Shown here: positions 31,766 to 37,849 of the stretch, piece by piece
Layout: each line of letters begins with the position of its first letter
Numbering within the stretch: the stretch's first letter is position 1
Assembly (NCBI GenBank): GCA_003450815.1
Contig: DMES01000038.1
Location: forward strand, 61,628-99,476
Origin: Elusimicrobiota bacterium
GTDB taxonomy: Bacteria > Elusimicrobiota > Elusimicrobia > Elusimicrobiales > UBA9959
DNA: 37,849 nucleotides
Reading direction: 5' to 3'
Position numbers and translations under genes: made by a program
Notes under the pieces: generated by a model
What the model was told of the DNA's origin: nothing
Database searches by the model: none
What the model saw: only the letters and a program-made list of their open reading frames with translations

Positions 31766-32854
31766 ATGTCTGAAAAAAAATTAATGAAAGGCAACGAAGC
31801 CCTCGCCGAGGGCGCGGTGCGCGCCGGATGCAGATTTTTTGCCGGCTATCCCATAACCCCACAGAACGAGGTGCCGGAATATATGTCCTGGCGCATGCCG
31901 CAGGCAGGAGGTGCCTTCGTGCAGGCCGAGTCGGAAGTATCGGCCATAAATATGATTTACGGCGCGGCTGCCACAGGAGTGCGCTGCATGACCTCCTCTT
32001 CCAGCCCCGGCATAAGCCTTAAGCAGGAAGGCCTTTCCTACTGTGCGGGCGCCGACCTGCCGCTGCTGATAGCCAATGTCGTGCGCGGCGGCCCGGGACT
32101 TGGCAACATTGCCGGCGCCCAGGGCGACTACTGGCAGTCCACGCGCGGCGGCGGCCACGGCGACTACCGCATTTTCGTAATGGCTCCGAATGGAGTCAAC
32201 GAAATGGCGAATTTTCCGCAAAAGTGCTATGAAGTTGCTTATAAATACCGACTACCTGCTATGATACTGGCTGACGGAATAATAGGACAGATGATGGAAC
32301 CGGTTGAGTTCCTATACCCGGAAATAGACCCCAAAACCCTTAAAGAACCCGCCTGGGCGCTCGGCGTAAACGATGGCCGCGAAAAGCGCAGGGTAAACTC
32401 CTACGATCTGCGCGAAGGTTTCCTTGAAAAGATGGTGCTGGCACGCGCAAAACGCTACAGGGAAATAGAGGAGAATGAAGTGCTCTACGAGGAAAAGATG
32501 CTGGACGACGCCGAAATAGCCATAGTGGCTTACGGCACTTCAGCCCGCGTTTCAATAGCCGGGATGAAACTGGCCAGAGAAAATGGCTTGAAGGTGGGCC
32601 TTTTCCGTCCCATAACCCTGTGGCCCTTCCCCAAAGCGCGTATACTTGAACTGTCAAAGCGCGTGAAGAAATTCCTGGTGGTGGAAATGAGCATGGGCCA
32701 GATGGTGGAAGACGTGCAGCTGTCACTCAACGGCCGCGCAGAAGTACACCTGCACGCCAGTCCCGGCGCCTCCACAATGACCGCCGCCGAACTCTACAAA
32801 ACCCTGGAAAATATAATGAAAAAGGGGGCCAAAGAATATGCAGCTGCTAAATAA
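31766..32854 (+). CDS. 2-Oxoacid:ferredoxin oxidoreductase alpha subunit (KorA/VorB-type)
   Basis: A 362-residue alpha subunit that supplies the pyrimidine-domain side of the thiamine diphosphate active site. The family start GNEALAEGAVRAGCRFFAGY with PITPQNEVPEYM is clear, and VQAESEVSAINMIYGAA carries the conserved Glu that activates the cofactor. The C-terminal transketolase domain (about residues 250-350) has VAYGTSARVSIAGM. By overall look it falls in the group annotated as VorB (branched-chain 2-oxoacids) or KorA (2-oxoglutarate); I cannot separate these by eye. The complex oxidatively decarboxylates a 2-oxoacid to an acyl-CoA, reducing ferredoxin. GGAG precedes the ATG; the last 17 bases overlap the beta gene. 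Confidence 0.9.
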   Translation: MSEKKLMKGNEALAEGAVRAGCRFFAGYPITPQNEVPEYMSWRMPQAGGAFVQAESEVSAINMIYGAAATGVRCMTSSSSPGISLKQEGLSYCAGADLPLLIANVVRGGPGLGNIAGAQGDYWQSTRGGGHGDYRIFVMAPNGVNEMANFPQKCYEVAYKYRLPAMILADGIIGQMMEPVEFLYPEIDPKTLKEPAWALGVNDGREKRRVNSYDLREGFLEKMVLARAKRYREIEENEVLYEEKMLDDAEIAIVAYGTSARVSIAGMKLARENGLKVGLFRPITLWPFPKARILELSKRVKKFLVVEMSMGQMVEDVQLSLNGRAEVHLHASPGASTMTAAELYKTLENIMKKGAKEYAAAK

Positions 32855-33635
32855 AAGGCCAGAATCACTCATTGATGTTCCCATGCACTACTGCCCCGGC
32901 TGCGGCCACGGCATTGTGCACCGCGTTATAGCCGAAGTTATGGATGAGCTGGATATACGCAAGAGGACAATCGGCATCGCGCCGGTAGGCTGCGCGGTAT
33001 TTGCGGATGTTTACTTTAACTGCGATATGATACAGGGGCCGCACGGCAGAGGTCCTGCAGAAGCCACCGGCATCAAGCGCGCCAAGCCTGACACGATAGT
33101 GTTCTCCTATCAGGGCGACGGAGATTTAGCCTCCATCGGCATGGCGGAAATAGTACACGCGGCTATACGCTCTGAAAACATAACGGTTATCTTCATAAAC
33201 AACGCCATCTACGGCATGACCGGCGGGCAGCAGGCGCCAACAACCATGCCGGGTCAGAAAACAACCACTAATCCGGCCGGCCGCGACCCTAAATTAGCCG
33301 GATACCCGATAAGGGTTTGCGAGATGCTGGCCACCCTGGATGGCCCGGCCTATATCGAAAGAGTTTCCGTGCACAACGTGGCCAATGTCCTTAAAGCAAA
33401 ACGGGCCATTAAAAAGGCATTTAAAACCCAGAATGACGGTCTGGGTTTCTCATTAGTCGAAGTGGTATCCCCCTGCCCCACCGGATGGAACCTGACTCCG
33501 TTAAAGGCGTGTGAATACGTGGATAAAGTAATGATTCCATATTATCCGTTGGGCGTCTATAAAGATATAACACAATCAAAGTCAGATATTTCTGATTCTA
33601 AAAAAGTTCTTGACAAGGAATCGGTAGAAAAATAG
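32838..33635 (+). CDS. 2-Oxoacid:ferredoxin oxidoreductase beta subunit (KorB-type)
   Basis: A 265-residue thiamine-diphosphate-binding subunit. The cofactor motif begins at GDGDLASIGMAEIVHAA and ends with NNAIYGMTGGQ; a conserved YCPGCGHG with cysteines near residues 19 and 22 stands at the N-terminus, and PVGCAVF follows. The last 30 or so residues form a variable Ser/Lys-rich tail. It overlaps the alpha gene by 17 bp, so the two are translated together. Size and motifs match the beta subunit of 2-oxoglutarate or branched-chain 2-oxoacid ferredoxin oxidoreductases. Confidence 0.92.
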   Translation: MQLLNKRPESLIDVPMHYCPGCGHGIVHRVIAEVMDELDIRKRTIGIAPVGCAVFADVYFNCDMIQGPHGRGPAEATGIKRAKPDTIVFSYQGDGDLASIGMAEIVHAAIRSENITVIFINNAIYGMTGGQQAPTTMPGQKTTTNPAGRDPKLAGYPIRVCEMLATLDGPAYIERVSVHNVANVLKAKRAIKKAFKTQNDGLGFSLVEVVSPCPTGWNLTPLKACEYVDKVMIPYYPLGVYKDITQSKSDISDSKKVLDKESVEK

Positions 33636-33649
33636 GATTTTAGTGAAGA

Positions 33650-34198
33650 ATGAGACAAGCACTAATCATCGCCGGATTCGGCGGCCAGGGAGTGGTAAAA
33701 GCCGGCATCCTGCTGGCAACTGCGGCAATGCTTGAAAACAAACACTGCACCCACTTCCCGTCTTATGGCGCTGAAATGCGGGGCGGGACAACCAATTGCT
33801 CGGTGATTATATCGCCGGAAGAAATCGCCTCGCCGATAATCAACCAGCCGGATACAATTATCGCAATGAACACGCCTTCGCTCATTAAATTTGAACCGCA
33901 ACTAAAGAGCGGCGGGCTTCTGATTTACAACTCCTCGCTCATTCCCACCCCGCCATCCCGGACAGATGTTGAGGTTATTCCGGTCCCGGCAAATGAACTG
34001 GCGGAAAAGCTTGGGGCGACGCGCTATGCCAATATGGTCATCATCGGGGCCTATATCGGCAGGAGAAAAGTAGTCCAAATTGGGAGTCTAAAAAACTCAT
34101 TATCAATAGTGTTCCCTAAATTTAACGCTGAAACCGCTTCTATAAATTACCAGGCAATGGAAGAAGGACGTAAATTCTCCGAAAGCTACGCTAAATAA
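33650..34198 (+). CDS. 2-Oxoacid:ferredoxin oxidoreductase gamma subunit (KorC-type)
   Basis: A 182-residue gamma subunit completing the four-part enzyme. The start ALIIAGFGGQGVVKAGILLA and the YGAEMRGGTTNCSVIIS segment are diagnostic. It is 14 bp downstream of the beta gene. With the delta, alpha and beta subunits this makes a full complex in the order delta-alpha-beta-gamma. Substrate is likely 2-oxoglutarate or a branched-chain 2-oxoacid. No terminator is seen after the gene. Confidence 0.92.
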   Translation: MRQALIIAGFGGQGVVKAGILLATAAMLENKHCTHFPSYGAEMRGGTTNCSVIISPEEIASPIINQPDTIIAMNTPSLIKFEPQLKSGGLLIYNSSLIPTPPSRTDVEVIPVPANELAEKLGATRYANMVIIGAYIGRRKVVQIGSLKNSLSIVFPKFNAETASINYQAMEEGRKFSESYAK

Positions 34199-34246
34199 AG
34201 CAGAAAGATACTCTTAATAGTTTATCCTGAAAGGAGTAAACAGCAT

Positions 34247-35350
34247 ATGTACAAGACAATATTGATATCAGGCGCCATTTTATGCGGAGGATTATATCTG
34301 TCCTGCGCCTCAGGCGCCGCGAATAATAATGATACCACCCCGCCCAAGCAAAACCCCGGCGCAACATCTCCGGATAACCCGCATCCGGATATCCCGCCAA
34401 CGTTACTCCCTCAGGAACAGGCCAGCGCCGAGCGCCAGGCGGCACTCTCCAAAACCACCGCGGCATTAACGTCATTAAAACTGCCCGAACTCTACAACAA
34501 ATACGTGGATCTGGCCACCTTGGAAATACTGGACTACAATGCAATGCTGGCCAAACTCAAGAACATTCAGGTTGTCTATGTGGCTGAAGCGCATACCAAC
34601 GAGGCGCATCATAATCTGCAATTGAATATCCTGAAGTCGCTGTCACAGAAAAATCCCAAAACCGTCATGGCCATGGAATTCCTCTACCGCTCAAAACAGG
34701 AATCAATTGATAACTATACCGCCGGCAAGATTACCGAGGAAGAATTTGACAAGACCAATACCTTCGGCTTCGGCGAATGGTATCACTACTATCTTTCAAT
34801 GATTCGTTATGCCCAGACCAATAAAATCAAACTCGTCGGACTGAACGTGGAAAAATCCATCAAGGATAAAATGGCTAAACAGGGCTGGGATAAGCTCACC
34901 CCCGAAGAGCAGAAACTGATTGCCAAGGATGTAGATACCTCCAATGCCAAACATAAGGAATTCGTCATGAAGCAATTCAGCGGGATGATGAGCGACCCGC
35001 GCACCAAAGATATGATGAAGGGGATGATAGAACAGATGTATTTAAAACAATGTATGTGGGATGAGACCTTTGCCGAGGCCATCGCCAATTATCTCAAGTC
35101 CGTTAATGACCCGGCCGCCCAGGTTGTGGTCGTGGCCGGCGCGGGCCATATAAAATATAAGTTCAATATCCCGGACCGTTCCTTCAAACGTTACCCGGCG
35201 ACCTTCAAAACACTAGTGCCGTTTGAGGTTGACGAAAATACACCGGTCGCGTTCCTGAAGGAAGAATTGTCGTCGGGCGCAGGTGATTTCGGCTACTTCT
35301 CGCCCTTGAGTCCGCGGGAAAACCCGGGGTCGCCTTTCGGGCGGAAATAA
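34247..35350 (+). CDS. ChaN/Tiki-type haem-binding-fold protein, exported
   Basis: A 367-residue protein with an export signal at residues 1-20; the Cys at about residue 20 may be lipidated, though the lipobox is imperfect. After a Pro/Asn-rich linker (residues 24-60) comes a ChaN-like domain (PF04187): VVYVAEAHTNEAHHNLQLNI, then VMAMEFL and, near the C-terminus, GAGHIKYKFNIPDR, the three stretches that define the family. ChaN was described as a haem-binding lipoprotein related to Tiki/GumN proteases, so haem handling or proteolysis is possible. AAAGGAG precedes the ATG. The last 25 residues are Gly/Ser/Pro-rich. Confidence 0.8.
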   Translation: MYKTILISGAILCGGLYLSCASGAANNNDTTPPKQNPGATSPDNPHPDIPPTLLPQEQASAERQAALSKTTAALTSLKLPELYNKYVDLATLEILDYNAMLAKLKNIQVVYVAEAHTNEAHHNLQLNILKSLSQKNPKTVMAMEFLYRSKQESIDNYTAGKITEEEFDKTNTFGFGEWYHYYLSMIRYAQTNKIKLVGLNVEKSIKDKMAKQGWDKLTPEEQKLIAKDVDTSNAKHKEFVMKQFSGMMSDPRTKDMMKGMIEQMYLKQCMWDETFAEAIANYLKSVNDPAAQVVVVAGAGHIKYKFNIPDRSFKRYPATFKTLVPFEVDENTPVAFLKEELSSGAGDFGYFSPLSPRENPGSPFGRK

Positions 35351-35409
35351 TAAAACTCTACGAATAACTAATTTTCGTATTAGGAACTAATTCGTAATTC
35401 GCTTACCCG

Positions 35410-35434
35410 CCCCGCACATAACTTATGTGCGGGG
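35410..35434. repeat. Perfect 25-bp palindrome
   Basis: CCCCGCACATAA (35410-35421), a central C, then TTATGTGCGGGG (35423-35434). No T-run follows, so termination is not certain. The upstream bases 35359-35400 contain a second word-type inverted repeat (TACGAAT with ATTCGTA). It lies between the ChaN-like and small membrane protein genes. Confidence 0.75.
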
Positions 35435-35458
35435 TGAATAATTCGCAGGGCAAATATT

Positions 35459-35980
35459 ATGAAATACTTCGCGGCCACACTTTATCTGGCGGCCGGCATC
35501 GTCCTGCCGGTGGTCTATGTCAATGTCGCAGAAACAAATAATATCCTCACCCGGGAATGGATTCTAATCCTGGCGCTATTTATCTTCTGCAGTATTGCCG
35601 GCGTCAACTGGCTGTTCGCAAACAAGGCAGATAAGACGGAAGAAACCGCTCCGAAACCCAGGCCGTCTCCGTTTAAGACCCCGGCTCAGAGAAGAATCCC
35701 TCAGCCACCCGCTCAGGCAAAGGTGGTTACGGCCCCAATTTATCATGAACCAATAGCACCGAAACCCAGAGAACATGGTTCAATAACCTACCCACCCAGG
35801 GAAAAGCCGGAAATAACAGCGCTCATGGAAGACGTCAAGAACTTCATCAAGCTGGAGAGCTGGCTGATGGCCATGCAGAAGGCCAATGAAATCATACACT
35901 TTTATCCGGACAGCCCCGAGGCCGACAAGGTCAGGGGCAATATCAATTTCCTGATACAAAAGGTCAAAGAGAATAAGTAA
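35459..35980 (+). CDS. Small membrane protein with Pro-rich linker
   Basis: I do not recognise this family. The 173-residue protein has two hydrophobic segments (residues 4-22 and 34-53), a Pro/Lys/Arg-rich linker (about residues 60-115), and a helical C-terminal part (residues 118-173) ending KVRGNINFLIQKVKENK that resembles a single TPR-like helical pair. It might anchor a partner at the inner membrane. The start at 35459 fits a 20-residue leader into the first membrane segment; no strong Shine-Dalgarno is seen. Confidence 0.55.
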   Translation: MKYFAATLYLAAGIVLPVVYVNVAETNNILTREWILILALFIFCSIAGVNWLFANKADKTEETAPKPRPSPFKTPAQRRIPQPPAQAKVVTAPIYHEPIAPKPREHGSITYPPREKPEITALMEDVKNFIKLESWLMAMQKANEIIHFYPDSPEADKVRGNINFLIQKVKENK

Positions 35981-36030
35981 CCACAGATTACACAGATATT
36001 CACAGATAATTCGTGTGCATTCGTGGTTCC
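35981..36030. repeat. CACAGAT / ATTCGTG word repeats
   Basis: The 57-bp gap before the HhH gene contains three CACAGAT words (35982-36008) and two ATTCGTG words (36009-36026). It is the same style of low-complexity intergenic word repeat as elsewhere, but with weak pairing between arms. Confidence 0.5.
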
Positions 36031-36037
36031 ATAAAAT

Positions 36038-36706
36038 ATGGGCACATCCAAAACGCTCAAAGAGATTTATGACCGTTTATTAAAGCACTTCGGCCCACAG
36101 CACTGGTGGCCCGGGGAAACCCCATTTGAAGTGGTCATCGGCGCTATCCTGACCCAAAACACCAACTGGTCCAACGTGGAAAAGGCCATCAATAACCTGA
36201 AATCAGCCGGACTGCTGACTCCTGAGGGCTTGCACAAATGCGCCCTGCCCCGCCTGGCCGAACTGATAAAGCCCTCCGGCTATTTCAATATCAAGGCCAA
36301 ACGGCTGAAAAGTTTTATTGACTGGCTGTTTGATAATTACGAAGGCGACCTGAACCAGCTCTTTAGCAAAGAAACATCAGCACTAAGGGAGGAACTGCTC
36401 ACGGTCAAGGGCATCGGCCCGGAAACCGCTGACTCTATCGTGCTCTATGCCGCGAACAAACCCACCTTTGTCTGCGATGCCTATACCTACCGGATATGCC
36501 TGAGACACCGGATGATAGCGGAAGAAACCGGCTATGACGAACTAAAAACCCTGTTTGAGGATGCCCTGCCCAGAGACGCCAAACTATTTAATGAATACCA
36601 CGCCCTGCTGGTGCGCCTGGGCAAGACCTATTGCAAAAAGACCAAGCCCTTGTGTGACCAATGCCCTTTGGAAGACCTACCTCATACTATAGAAGATGCC
36701 GGTTAA
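36038..36706 (+). CDS. HhH-GPD glycosylase, MagIII/COG2231-like
   Basis: A 222-residue helix-hairpin-helix DNA glycosylase related to endonuclease III. The hairpin reads VKGIGPETADS near residue 124, and the catalytic Asp is D147 in FVCDAYTYR. The Lys of endonuclease III (in its GVGRKTA) is replaced by E129 here, so AP-lyase activity is unlikely and a monofunctional glycosylase like MagIII (3-methyladenine) is the best guess. The iron-sulfur region has Cys199, Cys206 and Cys209, but the fourth position is P215, so the cluster is probably absent. Length agrees with COG2231 proteins. Only the base specificity is open. Confidence 0.8.
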   Translation: MGTSKTLKEIYDRLLKHFGPQHWWPGETPFEVVIGAILTQNTNWSNVEKAINNLKSAGLLTPEGLHKCALPRLAELIKPSGYFNIKAKRLKSFIDWLFDNYEGDLNQLFSKETSALREELLTVKGIGPETADSIVLYAANKPTFVCDAYTYRICLRHRMIAEETGYDELKTLFEDALPRDAKLFNEYHALLVRLGKTYCKKTKPLCDQCPLEDLPHTIEDAG

Positions 36707-36707
36707 C

Positions 36708-37382
36708 CTACGGCGTCACGGCCACGATTACCGGGTCGCCAAACGGACCCATCCGTTTCTTTTTATCAAACCACTGGGCCTTATAGGCCAGGGTTACGGT
36801 CATATCATTTCGGACATTATGGATATACGGCGAATTGGTATCAAGCGCTAAGAAACGCCACTTGTCTTTGGTGCTGGGAATCCCGCCATCCGCCACCCAA
36901 ATCGCTACCCCGTCAATGCCTTTAGGCAATGCCGCGCTATCGCCCGAGTCATGGGACGGAGACCAGTCAATCCGCACCGTCTTTGGGCCGGTGCACAGGG
37001 CTTTAATCACCGGGGTCGGTTCGGTCTGGATAATCAGCTAGGCCAGCGGCGTCAGGGTTCGGTCAGGTCTGGTAATGGCCAATTCCTCTCTCCGGACATC
37101 GGTCGTGGTTGGTTGGGCTTGAATTTTATTGGTCAAACTGCGCAACTTTGATTCATAGACTTTCCGTGATTCAGACTTGGCCGCATTAGCGCCTTTAGAA
37201 GCATTTTTCGCTTTAATTGACGCGGTCAGGGATGCCTGCCAGCCGGTAGAAGATGCCGCCAAATCAGCCACATCAGCCGGGGTCAGCCCGTATGCGGCCG
37301 GGTTGGCTGTCACCTTAGCCACAAAATTCGCCTGCCAGGTATTGAAAGCACTATCCGGTCTGGGTATATACGTCTTACTCAT
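36708..37382 (-). pseudogene. Hypothetical gene split by an in-frame TAG
   Basis: The minus strand from 37382 to 36708 is one continuous frame broken only by TAG at 37038-37040. The first part gives a 114-residue product starting MSKTYIPRPDSAFNTWQ; the second part, 109 codons, begins right after the TAG with LIIQTEPTPVIKAL and runs to a TAG at 36708-36710, ending GPFGDPVIVAVTP. I recall, without searching, a widespread unnamed family in which these two halves form one protein of about 220 residues, with a C-terminal fibronectin-like segment. The start is strong: AAGGAGG stands eight bases upstream of the ATG. Since TAG is a normal stop in this genome, the gene is probably broken, or the N-terminal half alone is made. 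A sequencing error is also possible. The gene converges on the MagIII-like gene. Confidence 0.6.
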
Positions 37383-37420
37383 ATTACTACCTCCTTTTTA
37401 CCTTTTGCTTGTTATCCGAA

Positions 37421-37651
37421 ACTTCTGTATAAGCATACAAAACTTTTGGAGATGTGTCCAGAACTTTTGGAGAGATGTACAAAACTTCTGGAGAGGTGTA
37501 CAATACTTCTGTAGAGGTATACGAAATTTCTGGAGACGTGTCCAGAACTTTTGGAGAGATATACAAAACTTCTGGAGATGAGTACAAAACTTTTGGAGAC
37601 GTGTCCAGAACTTCTGGAGAGTTGTCCGAATCTTCTGGATATGCCTCCAAA
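37421..37651. repeat. 21-bp tandem repeat (minisatellite), 11 units
   Basis: Eleven head-to-tail units of exactly 21 bp run from 37421, each starting with ACTTCTG or ACTTTTG or a close variant, for example 37463-37483 and 37484-37504. The third part of the unit alternates TCCAGA, TACAAA and similar endings. As 21 is divisible by three and no stop occurs, several frames on both strands are open across the array, encoding heptads such as TFGEMYK on plus or SPKVLYI on minus. It lies upstream of the interrupted gene's start. Whether any frame is translated is unknown. Confidence 0.9.
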
Positions 37652-37681
37652 ACCTCCGCCTATGTCAGTGGACCTGTCTGC

Positions 37682-37698
37682 GTGCGGGTCGCCCGCAC
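37682..37698. repeat. GC-rich hairpin beyond the minisatellite
   Basis: GTGCGGG (37682-37688), TCG, CCCGCAC (37692-37698) form a perfect 7-bp stem, extended by a weaker CCTGTCTG/CAGGCAGG pairing. The remaining sequence to the end of the window shows no gene. Confidence 0.65.
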
Positions 37699-37849
37699 AG
37701 GCAGGCACTCCCAAAACCTTCCCCCGCCCCCGGCCTGCCCCCGAATTTCACGGGGTGGTATCCCCGGATTTAGGCAAATTATACTAAATTACTGATTTTG
37801 TCCGGCAACTCTTCTAAAAGTCTTTTAATATGCCTAATAAGATAAATTC

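Noticed and set aside
36708..37382. Stop-codon reassignment or pyrrolysine at the in-frame TAG
   Set aside because: TAG ends several intact genes in the window and also the same frame at 36708-36710, and no pyl genes are visible.
37421..37651. CRISPR array
   Set aside because: Units are contiguous at 21 bp with no unique spacers of 30-40 bp and no cas genes nearby.
37454..37795. Protein-coding gene for the heptad repeat (plus strand)
   Set aside because: Open only because the repeat period is a multiple of three; the GTG start has a misplaced ribosome site and alternative frames on both strands are equally open.

Overview
The window is about 38 kb of dense, mostly GC-rich coding DNA from a Gram-negative bacterium. 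Secreted and envelope proteins have cleavable-looking signal peptides, there is a large single-anchor AsmA-like envelope protein, and many starts have clear Shine-Dalgarno sites. I cannot place the organism from sequence alone. The paired TIGR03545/TIGR03546-type genes, ferredoxin-dependent 2-oxoacid oxidoreductase and plain housekeeping set would fit an uncultivated anaerobic lineage such as Elusimicrobiota, but that is an inference with low confidence. TAG, TGA and TAA all serve as ordinary stops.

Layout. (1) 0.07-4.6 kb: a secreted M14 zinc carboxypeptidase, an insertion-like palindromic element, a convergent secreted endonuclease I and a polytopic membrane protein. (2) 4.7-10.6 kb: two GNAT acetyltransferases, a beta-CASP metallo-beta-lactamase RNase-type protein and two paralogous DEAD-box RNA helicases, which suggests an RNA-processing neighbourhood. 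(3) 10.8-14.4 kb: an M3 oligoendopeptidase and a secreted GH13 alpha-amylase. (4) 14.5-21.3 kb, all on the minus strand: a small secreted hypothetical protein, MntP, a DUF169 protein, a 13-unit HEAT-repeat protein, the TIGR03545/TIGR03546 pair and a Cys-containing secreted protein. (5) 21.4-30.9 kb, plus strand: a metabolic run made of an AtoDA-type CoA-transferase, an isocitrate/homoisocitrate-type dehydrogenase, an HMG-CoA-lyase-type DRE-TIM enzyme, a CaiB-type CoA-transferase, an aconitase-superfamily (LeuC/LeuD-type) pair, a class III aminotransferase and a glycosyltransferase. (6) 30.9-34.2 kb: a CheY-like receiver and a complete four-subunit 2-oxoacid:ferredoxin oxidoreductase. (7) 34.2-37.8 kb: a ChaN-like protein, a small membrane protein, a MagIII-like HhH glycosylase, a gene broken by an in-frame amber codon and an 11-unit 21-bp minisatellite.

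How the genes fit together. Blocks 5 and 6 look like one carbon-oxidation module that makes and uses acyl-CoAs and reduced ferredoxin. Several routes fit the parts (HMG/leucine catabolism, C5 branched dicarboxylates, or an unusual oxidative TCA branch through citryl-CoA), and sequence alone does not decide between them. Gene coupling is tight: ATGA overlaps join dehydrogenase to lyase and lyase to CoA-transferase, the 2-oxoacid oxidoreductase alpha and beta genes overlap by 17 bp, and the aminotransferase stop abuts the glycosyltransferase start.

The most unusual non-coding feature is a set of intergenic palindromes whose arms are built from short repeated words. Each site uses a different word but the same architecture. 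Others are a MITE-like element that appears to have duplicated the tail of the M14 gene, and the minisatellite next to the amber-interrupted gene.
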